DNA of 64,000 bases from contig NZ_JAEDAE010000002.1 in the NCBI RefSeq assembly GCF_016056375.1, positions 186,001-250,000 on the forward strand, read 5' to 3'. Position numbers and translations under genes: made by a program. Shown piece after piece: positions 25,329-32,618 of this stretch. The stretch comes from Hymenobacter negativus (GTDB lineage Bacteria > Bacteroidota > Bacteroidia > Cytophagales > Hymenobacteraceae). Under the pieces are notes generated by a model. That model was not told the DNA's origin. It did not search any database and saw only the letters and a list, made by a program, of their open reading frames with translations. Position 1 is the stretch's first letter; each line of letters opens with the position of its first letter.

Positions 25329-26489
25329 TTACCCCAGCGCCTCCGTTAGGGCCTCTTTCACGCGGCGCAGCTCGGCATCGCCCATGGCCGAGCCGCTGGG
25401 CAGGCACAGGCCCCGGGCAAACAGGTCTTCGCACACCGCGCCGCCATACATGGGCGCGGCCACGAACAGGGGCTGCAGGTGCAGCGGCTTCCACAGCGGC
25501 CGGCTCTCGATGTTGTGCGTTTCGAGGTGCTGGCGCAGGGCCTCGGGCGTGAGGGCGGGCGCGGCGTTGTCGGGGTCGGGCGAGGAGAGGAGGACGGTGG
25601 TGAGCCAGCGGTTGGAGCGGCTGCCGGCCGGCTCCGGGGCCAGGGCCACCGTGAGGCCGGGCACGGCGGCGAGGTGCTCGCGGTACCAGTCGAAAATCTG
25701 GCGGCGGCGCTTCACGCGCTCGGGCAGCAGCTCCATCTGGCCCCGGCCGATGCCGGCCAGGATGTTGCTCAGGCGGTAGTTGTAGCCGGTTTCGGAGTGC
25801 TGGTAGTAGGGGGCGTCGTCCTTGGCCTGAGTGGCTAGGAAGCGGGCGCGCTCAGCCAGGGCCTTGTCGTAAGTCACGAGCGCACCACCGCCGCTGGTAG
25901 TCAGAATCTTGTTGCCATTAAAGGAAAATACGCCCACCCGCCCAAAGCCGCCCAGCGGCTGCTGCTGCCACTCCGAACCCAGCGCCTCGGCCGCATCTTC
26001 CAAAATCGGAATGTCGAATTCCTTTGCCAGCGCCAGGATTTCGGGCACTTTGGCGGGCATCCCGTAGAGGTGAACCAAGATGAGGGCCTTGGGTTTTTTG
26101 CCCCTGGCAATGCGGTCCGTAATGGCCTCGCGCAGGCGCTCGGGGCAAATGTTCCAGGTTTCGGCCTCGCTATCCACAAACACCGGCGTGGCCCCCAGGT
26201 ACACAATGGGATTAGCCGTAGCCACAAAGGTGAAAGAGGGGCACAGCACCTCATCGCCCGGCCCCACACCCAGCAAAATCAGTCCCAGATGGATAGCCGC
26301 CGTGCCCGACGTGAGCGCCACCGCATGCGGCACCCCCACCGCCGCGCAGATGTCGGCCTCGAAGCCCGTGATGTTGGGCCCGGCCGGGGCCACCCAGTTG
26401 TCCTCAATGGCCTTGTGCACATAGTTGAGCTCGTGCCGGCCGAGGTGGGGCGGGGAGAGGTAGAGACGGTCGTAATCCTGGCTACGCAT
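25329..26489 (-). CDS. DegT/DnrJ/EryC1 sugar aminotransferase (PglE-like)
   Basis: A 386-aa PLP-dependent nucleotide-sugar aminotransferase. It starts MRSQDYDRLYLSPPHLGRHE and has VALTSGTAAIHLGLILLGVG, VLCPSFTFVATANPIVYLGA, the VDSEAETWNICPERL segment, LEDAAEALGSEWQQQPLGGF and the PLP-lysine region VFSFNGNKILTTSGGGALVT. The closest known family is UDP-4-amino-4,6-dideoxy-GlcNAc aminotransferase (PglE), which acts after a 4,6-dehydratase. It is the last of three genes with PglC- and PglD-like proteins upstream, the three-gene set for UDP-bacillosamine-type sugars and their transfer to lipid; the dehydratase (PglF) is not in the window. Confidence 0.9.
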   Translation of the reverse strand: MRSQDYDRLYLSPPHLGRHELNYVHKAIEDNWVAPAGPNITGFEADICAAVGVPHAVALTSGTAAIHLGLILLGVGPGDEVLCPSFTFVATANPIVYLGATPVFVDSEAETWNICPERLREAITDRIARGKKPKALILVHLYGMPAKVPEILALAKEFDIPILEDAAEALGSEWQQQPLGGFGRVGVFSFNGNKILTTSGGGALVTYDKALAERARFLATQAKDDAPYYQHSETGYNYRLSNILAGIGRGQMELLPERVKRRRQIFDWYREHLAAVPGLTVALAPEPAGSRSNRWLTTVLLSSPDPDNAAPALTPEALRQHLETHNIESRPLWKPLHLQPLFVAAPMYGGAVCEDLFARGLCLPSGSAMGDAELRRVKEALTEALG

Positions 26490-26517
26490 GGAAGGAATGA
26501 GAGTTATTAAGGTCGAA

Positions 26518-26617
26518 CGTCATGCAGCACGCAGCGAAGCATCTTTACCGCACAATGTATTCCAATCAATAGAATTAGTGACTGCGGGCAAGATGCTTCG
26601 CTGCGCGCTGCATGACG
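26518..26617. repeat. Intergenic palindrome, CGTCATGCAGC ends
   Basis: Left arm CGTCATGCAGCACGCAGCGA + AGCATCTT and right arm AAGATGCTTCGCTGCGCGCT + GCATGACG are inverted, imperfect copies with an AT-rich centre, between the pglD-like and pglE-like genes of one operon. Confidence 0.7.
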
Positions 26618-26634
26618 GCCAGAAATCTTCATTT

Positions 26635-27312
26635 TTAAATGGCCTTCGCCGGCACGCCCACGGCCGTCACATTAGCCGGTAAGTCGCGCACTACTACCGC
26701 GCCCGCGCCCACCACGGTATTCTCGCCAACCTGAACGCCCTGGATAACGGTGGCATTGGTGCCAAGGTACACGCCCCGGCCCAGCCGGGCCGCGCCGCTC
26801 ACGTTGGCGTGCGGCATCAGGGAGCAGAAATCGGCCAGCTCGGCATCGTGGCCCACGGTGCAGCCCAGGTTGAGCAGCACAAAGCGGCCCAGCGAGATAT
26901 CACAAGTAAGAATGCAGCCCTGCTGAATGATGCACCCCGCGCCCAGCGAAATCCGCTGCCCCGGTCCCAGCGCCACCGCCGGATGCACGATGCTCGGAAA
27001 GATGAGCTGCACCGACGTGAGCCGTGCCACCACGGCCGCCCGGCTGGCCGAGCTGCCCACGGCCACGGCCACAGCCAGCGGCTCGGTAGTGGCGTTGAGG
27101 TCGGCGGCGGTGCCGAGGTAGGGGAGGCCGCCCACGGTGGGCGTATCGGGCGCGTGGTCGTCGTAGAAGCCGCGCAGCAGCCACGTCGGCTGGGCCTCAT
27201 TCAGTTGTTGGAGAAGTACCAGCACCTCGCGCCCCAGGCCACCCGCCCCGAAGATGACGAGCGGCGGCAGCGCCTCGCTCACGTCGTAGTCAGAAAAGAA
27301 GAGTTGCGTCAT
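26635..27312 (-). CDS. NeuD/PglD-family sugar O/N-acetyltransferase
   Basis: A 225-aa acyltransferase. The N-terminal Rossmann-like domain (LVIFGAGGLGREVLVLLQQL) binds the nucleotide sugar, and from about residue 105 a left-handed parallel beta-helix of hexapeptide repeats binds acetyl-CoA (LGPGQRISLGAGCIIQQGCI, NLGCTVGHDAELADFCSLMP, the catalytic-base His in GHDAEL, and ARLGRGVYLGTNATVIQGVQ). This is the PglD/NeuD/PerB family. With the adjacent PLP aminotransferase it would make a diacetamido- or acylamino-trideoxy sugar. It starts 8 nt after the PglC-like gene stop, so the two are translated together; a palindrome separates it from the aminotransferase gene. Confidence 0.9.
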   Translation of the reverse strand: MTQLFFSDYDVSEALPPLVIFGAGGLGREVLVLLQQLNEAQPTWLLRGFYDDHAPDTPTVGGLPYLGTAADLNATTEPLAVAVAVGSSASRAAVVARLTSVQLIFPSIVHPAVALGPGQRISLGAGCIIQQGCILTCDISLGRFVLLNLGCTVGHDAELADFCSLMPHANVSGAARLGRGVYLGTNATVIQGVQVGENTVVGAGAVVVRDLPANVTAVGVPAKAI

Positions 27313-27320
27313 AAAACGTA

Positions 27321-27962
27321 TTACGAAGAAGGCGGCAGTGGGGGACTGCCCCGAAACGCTGTCATAGTGGCCTCACCGGCGGCCGTGATGCCGCGTGCGC
27401 CCAGCACCCGCCCGGCGGTGCGCCACAATATCAGCAGGTCGAGCCGCAGCGACAGGTGGTCGACGTACCACACATCGAAAGCAAATTTTTCTTCCCAGCT
27501 GATAGCATTGCGGCCATTCACCTGCGCCCAGCCGGTGAGGCCGGGCCGCACCGCGTGGCGGCGGGCCTGGGTGGGCGAATACAGCGGCAGATACTCTGGC
27601 AGCAGCGGGCGCGGCCCCACCAAGCTCAAGTCGCCGCGCACGATGTTCCAGAGCTGGGGCAGTTCATCGAGCGAGGTGGCGCGCAGCCAACGGCCCAGCG
27701 GCGGCAGGCGCTGCGCATCGGGCAGCGGCTGGCCGGCGGCATCGCGGGCATCGGTCATGGTTTGCAGCTTATACAGGGTGAACAGCCGTCCGTGCCACCC
27801 CGGCCGCGCCTGCCGAAACAGCCAGTGCCCCCGGTTTTGCACGGCCGCCAGTGCCGCCGCGCCCGCCAGCAGCGGCAGCGTGAGCAGCAGCAGCGGCCCG
27901 GCCAGCGCGAGGTCGAGCAGGCGCTTGCCGTAACCGGCGTAGAAGGAAGCGGGAGCGGACAC
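27321..27962 (-). CDS. Initiating phosphoglycosyltransferase (bacterial sugar transferase, PglC/WbaP type)
   Basis: A 213-aa membrane-bound enzyme that moves a sugar-1-phosphate from a UDP-sugar to undecaprenyl phosphate, starting a glycan. It has one N-terminal membrane-embedded helix (LLDLALAGPLLLLTLPLLAG), then FRQARPGWHGRLFTLYKLQT, LGRWLRATSLDELPQLWNIV with the Asp-Glu catalytic dyad (SLDELPQ), RGDLSLVGPRPLLPEYLPLY and RPGLTGWAQVNGRNAISWEE. I chose the GTG at 27962: the in-frame TTG at 27986 lies inside GACCTTTG, a -7-like element, so it is probably upstream of transcription; this is uncertain. It is the first gene of the three-gene sugar operon. Confidence 0.9.
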   Translation of the reverse strand: MSAPASFYAGYGKRLLDLALAGPLLLLTLPLLAGAAALAAVQNRGHWLFRQARPGWHGRLFTLYKLQTMTDARDAAGQPLPDAQRLPPLGRWLRATSLDELPQLWNIVRGDLSLVGPRPLLPEYLPLYSPTQARRHAVRPGLTGWAQVNGRNAISWEEKFAFDVWYVDHLSLRLDLLILWRTAGRVLGARGITAAGEATMTAFRGSPPLPPSS

Positions 27963-27996
27963 TAGAGGGGTTAAAGGATTAGGCAAAGGTCGTGGA

Positions 27997-28120
27997 AGAA
28001 CGTCATGTAGTAGAACTTCATGCTGAGCGCAGCCGAAGCATCTCTACAGTGAGAGTAATTCAATCGGATGAATTGCGTTGTGCGGTAGAGATGCTTCGGC
28101 TGCGCTCAGCATGACGTTCT
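27997..28120. repeat. Intergenic palindrome, AGAACGTCATG ends
   Basis: The outer AGAACGTCATG / CATGACGTTCT and an inner long arm (TTCATGCTGAGCGCAGCCGA with GCATCTCTAC, versus GTAGAGATGC with TTCGGCTGCGCTCAGCATGA) are inverted. It sits between divergent genes and shares the GCTGAGCGCAG core with copies at 34449 and 42660. Confidence 0.75.
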
Positions 28121-28162
28121 TTTGCTGTTTGTTTTCCTCATTCCTTGTCAAGCGAAGCGCCC

Positions 28163-28984
28163 ATGCTCACCTTCCCCAACGCCAAGCTCAACCTCGGCCT
28201 CTACGTCACCCAGCGCCGCCCCGATGGCTTCCACACCCTCGAATCGGTGTTTGTGCCCCTGCCCTGGACCGATGCGTTGGAACTGCTGCCCGCGCCCGCC
28301 GGGTCCGCCACCACCCTCACGCTCACCGGCCGCCCCATCCCCGGCGACCCCGCCACCAACCTTTGCCTCAAAGCCTACGAACTGCTGCAAGCCGATTTCC
28401 CCGAGCTGCCGCCCGTGCAGATTTACCTGCACAAAATAGTGCCCATTGGGGCCGGCCTGGGCGGCGGTTCCGCCGATGCTGCCTTCGCGCTCAAAGCCGC
28501 CAACGACCTGTTCGGCCTGAATCTCTCGTTTGAAACTCTGGAAAGCTATGCCCGTCGCCTCGGCTCCGACTGCGCCTTCTTCATTCAGAACAAGCCCGTA
28601 CTGGCCGTGGAAAAAGGCGACGTATTCGAGGAAATCGACCTCAATCTGAAAGGTATGTCCTGCGTGGTCGTGTACCCCAACCTGCACATCAGCACCGCCG
28701 AGGCTTACGCCCATATCACGCCGCAGCCGCCAATACACCCGTTGCGCCAAGCCTTAGCCCAGCCCATGAGCACTTGGCGCAGCACCGTCAGCAATGATTT
28801 TGAAACGGCTCTCATGCCCCGCTACCCCGTGCTGGCCGAAATCAAGCAGCAGCTTTATGACGCCGGAGCTACTTATGCGAGCTTGTCGGGCTCCGGCTCG
28901 GCTGTGTATGGCTTGTGGGAAAGTGGGGAGCCGACCGCAGTGCCGTGGCCGGCTGAGTACACCGTGTGGCAGGGAGGGCTGTAA
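28163..28984 (+). CDS. ispE: 4-diphosphocytidyl-2-C-methyl-D-erythritol kinase
   Basis: IspE phosphorylates CDP-ME in the MEP isoprenoid pathway. The 273-aa GHMP kinase starts MLTFPNAKLNLGLYVTQRRP, with the catalytic Lys in NAKLNLGL, the Gly-rich ATP loop PIGAGLGGGSADAAFALKAA near residue 95, LGSDCAFFIQNKPVLAVEKG with the catalytic Asp, and the C-terminal ATYASLSGSGSAVYGLW motif. The ATG at 28163 fits the family start. The gene stands alone between two intergenic palindromes (27997-28120 and 28999-29079). Confidence 0.96.
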   Translation: MLTFPNAKLNLGLYVTQRRPDGFHTLESVFVPLPWTDALELLPAPAGSATTLTLTGRPIPGDPATNLCLKAYELLQADFPELPPVQIYLHKIVPIGAGLGGGSADAAFALKAANDLFGLNLSFETLESYARRLGSDCAFFIQNKPVLAVEKGDVFEEIDLNLKGMSCVVVYPNLHISTAEAYAHITPQPPIHPLRQALAQPMSTWRSTVSNDFETALMPRYPVLAEIKQQLYDAGATYASLSGSGSAVYGLWESGEPTAVPWPAEYTVWQGGL

Positions 28985-28998
28985 ATTAGCATTGTTCA

Positions 28999-29079
28999 TT
29001 TGTCATTTCGACGAAGGAGGAATCCGAGTTAAACCGATGAACGGGCGTATTCAGATTCCTCCTTCGTCGGAATGACAAA
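28999..29079. repeat. Intergenic palindrome, TTTGTCATTTCGACGAAGG ends
   Basis: TTTGTCATTTCGACGAAGGA with GGAATC and its complement GATTCC with TCCTTCGTCGGAATGACAAA form arms of about 26 bp with one mismatch, between converging genes. It shares GGAGGAATC and the TGTCAT end with the palindrome at 12763. Confidence 0.75.
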
Positions 29080-29085
29080 CGGGCG

Positions 29086-30033
29086 CTACACCGGCATTGC
29101 TGGCTCCAAATCGGGCTCCTTGTCCTTCATCAGCCGCGCCACCAGCGGGTGAATCAGCACACTGAGCACGATGAGCAGCGTACCAATGTAGAAACCCGTG
29201 CTCATGCGCTCGCCGTTGAATTGTGGCGCGTTCAATAGTCCTTTGGTGTGCAGCCAGTAGATGGCCGCCGCCATCGAAATGCCATACACTGGCTCCAGAT
29301 TAATGGTCAGGTTCACGGCAAAGGGCGAAATACGTTTCATCAGCTCCACCGACGTGGAGAAGGCGTACACTGTGCACACGCCCGCCAGGAGCAGCAGCCA
29401 GAGCCAGTCGTAGCCGCGCCACGCCAGCTGCAAGCCCTGCCCCTGCGTAAAATATTGGCTGTAAATCGGGAAGAACAGCGCTATGCTCAAACACGCGCCC
29501 AGCATCTCGTAAAACGTGAGCCGTAGCGGCGGATGCGTCTTAATCAGCTTCGAGTTCAACACGCTGAACAGCGCCGACAAGCCGGCCGAGAGCACCGCCA
29601 CGCCCAGGCCCAGCAGCTGGTCCAGCTCGGCCTGGCTCACCAGGTAGAGGCCCACCATCGTAATCAGGCCCAGACCCACTTCGTAGCCGCGCACCCGTCG
29701 CCACAGCAGCAGCGGCTCCAGCAGCGAGGTCCACAGCGCCAGCGTGGCCAGCCCCGCCAGGCACACACTCACCGACGACAGCCGCGCCGCCAGAAAGAAA
29801 GTAATCCAGTGCGCCGCTACCAGCGCGCCCACCGCCAGCAGCCGCGCCGCCTGCCCCCCCGACACGCGCCAGGGCATGCGCCGCGCCACTAGCAGCACCG
29901 CCAGCCCCGTGGCCGCCAGCAGCGTGCGCCAGAAAACCAGCTCCACCGGCGGCACCGTCAGCAGCTTGCCCAGGATGGCCGTGAAGCCCCACAGGAGCAC
30001 AATAAAATGAAGCTTGAGGTAGTCTTTTAACAA
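29086..30033 (-). CDS. EamA/DMT-family inner-membrane transporter
   Basis: A 315-aa protein with about ten hydrophobic helices and two EamA halves: LKLHFIVLLWGFTAILGKLL at the N-terminus, FWRTLLAATGLAVLLVARRM, HWITFFLAARLSSVSVCLAG, then the second half beginning LLLLAGVCTVYAFSTSVELM and NLTINLEPVYGISMAAAIYW. DMT permeases export amino acids or other metabolites; the substrate is unknown. The start is a TTG at 30031-30033, preceded by a TACCCTTG stretch that resembles a -7 element; no ATG is available before the first helix, and the residues from MLKDYLKL look like the natural family N-terminus. Confidence 0.88.
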   Translation of the reverse strand: MLKDYLKLHFIVLLWGFTAILGKLLTVPPVELVFWRTLLAATGLAVLLVARRMPWRVSGGQAARLLAVGALVAAHWITFFLAARLSSVSVCLAGLATLALWTSLLEPLLLWRRVRGYEVGLGLITMVGLYLVSQAELDQLLGLGVAVLSAGLSALFSVLNSKLIKTHPPLRLTFYEMLGACLSIALFFPIYSQYFTQGQGLQLAWRGYDWLWLLLLAGVCTVYAFSTSVELMKRISPFAVNLTINLEPVYGISMAAAIYWLHTKGLLNAPQFNGERMSTGFYIGTLLIVLSVLIHPLVARLMKDKEPDLEPAMPV

Positions 30034-30124
30034 GGGTAGGAGGGTATGAAAGTACGGGGGTAGGAGAGATATAAAGGGCAGAGTAGCATTGACTTCCTGC
30101 GCTCATACCCTTTTACCCTAAGAA

Positions 30125-31204
30125 TTACTTCGGCACGAACCGGTACAGCGCCAGCCCAATTACCGAGAAAATGGTGCTGGGTATCCACGCCGCCAGCATG
30201 GGCGAGAGGCTGCCCACCTGCGCCAGGTTGCGGCTCAGCATCACAAAAATGATGAACACGAAGGCCAGCACGAATCCCAGCGCAATCTGTCCGCCCACGC
30301 CGGCCCGCGATTTTCGGGCGCTGAGAATAACGCCAATCAGCGTGAGAATGACGATGGAAAATGGGTAGGCGTACCGCTCGTATTTCTCACTCAGATAGAG
30401 CTGCGTGTCGTCGGCCCCGCGCTCTATCTTGTCTTTGATGTAGGCGTTGAGCTGGGGCAAGGTCATGGTTTCGGCCAGCTTATAGGTGCTGGCAAAATCC
30501 TCAATGCGCAGGTTCATGGTGGTGTCCCGGGCCGGCAGGGTTTGCAGGGTTTCGTCCTGCGACCCTTTGAAAGTGCGTACCAACTGCGGCGACAAATGCC
30601 ACACGTGTCTGGTCGAATCCCAGTTGATGGCATCGGCCGTGAGACGGCGGCGCAGCACGGTACTGTCCACGGTTTCGAGCGCAAAATGGAAGCCGATGTT
30701 GCTCAGGTTGTCGTAGCTCTCCATGTACACGTAGCTGCGCGGCCCGATTTTCATGTGCACGTTGCGCCCCTGAAACCGGTACGGCAGTTTGATATACGCC
30801 CGCTCAAACGCCACCCGCGACTTATTGCCAATGGGCAGCACCCAGCCAATCAGCCCAAATATCATCAGCCCCACCACCGCGCCGCCCATGGCGTAGGGCA
30901 GCATCAGCCGCCGAAAACTCACGCCACTGGCCAGAATGGCCACAATTTCTGTCCGGGCGGCCAATTGCGCCGTCACAAATACAACGGCAATAAAAATGGT
31001 AATCGGCGAAAGCAGGTTGGCAAAATAGGGAAACAGATAAATGTAATAGCCGAAAATAATTTTCGACATCGACAAATTATGCTGAATAAAGTCGTCGTTT
31101 TTCTCCGTGAAATCAATCACGCAAATCACCGTCACGAGAATTACCACCGAGAAGAAAAACGCGGCGAGAAATTTCTTAATGATGTATTTGTCGAGGATAT
31201 TCAT
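30125..31204 (-). CDS. LptF/LptG-family permease (YjgP/YjgQ)
   Basis: A 359-aa inner-membrane subunit of the lipopolysaccharide export ABC machinery. Helices: IIKKFLAAFFFSVVILVTVI at the N-terminus, SPITIFIAVVFVTAQLAART, then LMLPYAMGGAVVGLMIFGLI, a periplasmic beta-jellyroll (residues ~130-255, e.g. LPYRFQGRNVHMKIGPRSYV), and three C-terminal helices (PFSIVILTLIGVILSARKSR, IALGFVLAFVFIIFVMLSRN, AAWIPSTIFSVIGLALYRFV). ARTEIVAILASGVSFRRLMLP is the coupling-helix motif of the family. With LptB and LptC elsewhere it would extract LPS from the inner membrane. It is next to tgt in the same direction, with an inverted repeat between. Confidence 0.93.
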   Translation of the reverse strand: MNILDKYIIKKFLAAFFFSVVILVTVICVIDFTEKNDDFIQHNLSMSKIIFGYYIYLFPYFANLLSPITIFIAVVFVTAQLAARTEIVAILASGVSFRRLMLPYAMGGAVVGLMIFGLIGWVLPIGNKSRVAFERAYIKLPYRFQGRNVHMKIGPRSYVYMESYDNLSNIGFHFALETVDSTVLRRRLTADAINWDSTRHVWHLSPQLVRTFKGSQDETLQTLPARDTTMNLRIEDFASTYKLAETMTLPQLNAYIKDKIERGADDTQLYLSEKYERYAYPFSIVILTLIGVILSARKSRAGVGGQIALGFVLAFVFIIFVMLSRNLAQVGSLSPMLAAWIPSTIFSVIGLALYRFVPK

Positions 31205-31210
31205 AGTTGG

Positions 31211-31301
31211 AATTATGAGTTATAAATTATGAGCTATGAATTGGAAAGCGGCGCTGTAAGCAGAACGCCAACTCATAATTCATAACTCATGATTCATAAT
31301 T
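31211..31301. repeat. Imperfect AT-rich inverted repeat between tgt and LptF/G gene
   Basis: The arms AATTATGAGTTATAAATTAT with GAGC and the complement of AACTCATAATTCATAACTCA are built from ATTATGAGTT units like the repeat in the atp operon (11233). Confidence 0.65.
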
Positions 31302-32430
31302 ACAATCTTGTCATCAGCTGCTTCACCATGCGCTCTTTCCAGGGGCCAAACGTGCCGGCGATGATTTCCTTGCGGGCCTCCTTCACCAGCCACAGGTAAA
31401 ACGTGAGGTTGTGGGCCGAGGCAATTTGTGGCCCCAGCATTTCCTGGCACTGAAACAGGTGGCGCACATAGGCGCGGGTATAGAATGTGCTGGCCGCGCC
31501 TTCCAGCGCCGGGTCGATGGGCGTAAAATCGGTGGCCCACTTCAGGTTGGTCACGTTCATGATGCCCTGCGTGGTGAACAGCATGCCGTTGCGGGCGTTG
31601 CGGGTCGGCATCACGCAGTCGAACATGTCTACGCCCAGCGCAATGTTTTCGAGGATGTTGGCCGGCGTGCCCACGCCCATCAGGTAGCGCGGCTTGTCCT
31701 TGGGCAGGATGTCGCACACCAGCTCGGTCATCTCGTACATCAGCTCGGCCGGCTCGCCCACGCTCAGCCCGCCAATGGCGTTGCCCTCGCGCCCCTGCTC
31801 GGCGATGAACTCCGCCGAACGCACCCGCAAATCCTTAAAGGTGCTGCCCTGTACAATCGGAAAAAGCGCCTGCTGGTAGCCGTAAAGCCCTTCGGTGCTG
31901 TCGAAACGCTGGATGCAGCGCTTCAGCCAGCGGTGCGTCATGTCGAGCGAGCGGGCGGCGTAGTCGTACTCGCAGGGCCAGGGCGTGCACTCGTCAAACG
32001 CCATAATAATATCGGCCCCAATCACGCGCTGAATGTCCATCACGCCCTCCGGCGAAAACAAATGCTGGCTGCCGTCGATGTGCGAACGAAATTTCACGCC
32101 CTCTTCCTTAATCTTCCGGGTGTTGCTCAGCGAGTACACCTGGTAGCCGCCCGAGTCGGTCAGAATCGGCCGGTCCCAGCCATTGAATTTGTGCAGCCCG
32201 CCGGCTGCTCTCAGCACCTCCAGGCCTGGGCGCAGGTAGAGGTGGTAGGTGTTGCCGAGGATAATCTGGGCCTGCACGTCGTCCTTCAGCGTGGCCTGGG
32301 GCACGGCTTTCACGGTACCGGCCGTGCCCACGGGCATAAAAATGGGCGTTTCAATGATGCCGTGGGCCGTTTCGAGGCGGCCGGCGCGGGCCTTGGTAGC
32401 GGGGTCTTGAGCGAGAAGGTCGAAGGTCAT
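31300..32430 (-). CDS. tgt: tRNA-guanine transglycosylase (queuine tRNA-ribosyltransferase)
   Basis: Tgt swaps guanine-34 for preQ1 in Asn, Asp, His and Tyr tRNAs. The 376-aa TIM-barrel protein has ETPIFMPVGTAGTVKAVPQA, ILGNTYHLYLRPGLEVL, ILTDSGGYQVYSLS with the first catalytic Asp, FDECTPWPCEYDYAARS, GGLSVGEPAELMYEMTE, and VDMFDCVMPTRNARNGM with the nucleophile Asp. The zinc site normally present before YSRAYLRHL as CxCxxC is absent: the sequence reads IDPALEGAASTFYTRAYVRH, with no Cys. This may be a lineage trait of Bacteroidota. The gene is upstream of the LptF/G gene; the order is common in this phylum. Confidence 0.96.
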   Translation of the reverse strand: MTFDLLAQDPATKARAGRLETAHGIIETPIFMPVGTAGTVKAVPQATLKDDVQAQIILGNTYHLYLRPGLEVLRAAGGLHKFNGWDRPILTDSGGYQVYSLSNTRKIKEEGVKFRSHIDGSQHLFSPEGVMDIQRVIGADIIMAFDECTPWPCEYDYAARSLDMTHRWLKRCIQRFDSTEGLYGYQQALFPIVQGSTFKDLRVRSAEFIAEQGREGNAIGGLSVGEPAELMYEMTELVCDILPKDKPRYLMGVGTPANILENIALGVDMFDCVMPTRNARNGMLFTTQGIMNVTNLKWATDFTPIDPALEGAASTFYTRAYVRHLFQCQEMLGPQIASAHNLTFYLWLVKEARKEIIAGTFGPWKERMVKQLMTRL

Positions 32431-32435
32431 TATTG

Positions 32436-32556
32436 GGGAGCGCGGAGCGAGAAGTGGGAAGTGGGAAATAGAGCGTGGTGGCCAAGGAATAGCTGATGAA
32501 AGCCAAAAAGCCGGCTCTTCGCTTTCCGCTCCTCACTTCTCACTTCCCGCTTCCTC
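32436..32556. repeat. Imperfect inverted repeat of GAAGTGGGAA units between tgt and GT2 gene
   Basis: GGAGCGCGGAGCGAGAAGTG + GGAAGTGGGAA at the left is mirrored by TTCCGCTCCTCACTTCTCAC + TTCCCGCTTCC at the right, around an unrelated 50-bp centre. It lies between divergent genes. Confidence 0.65.
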
Positions 32557-32588
32557 TTGCAAAGGTAACCCGCTCGTTTCGCGCCCCG

Positions 32589-32596
32589 TACTTTTG
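32589..32596 (+). promoter_or_regulatory. -7 element upstream of the GT2 gene
   Basis: TACTTTTG matches TAnnTTTG exactly. It lies inside the longest reading frame of the GT2 gene, which is why a start downstream of it (TTG at 32619) is preferred. Confidence 0.45.
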
Positions 32597-32618
32597 CGGG
32601 CTCATTCGTTCCGTTGCT

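Noticed and set aside
25329..27962. A complete N-glycosylation (pgl) locus
   Set aside because: Only the PglC, D and E-like genes are present; no PglB oligosaccharyltransferase or PglF.
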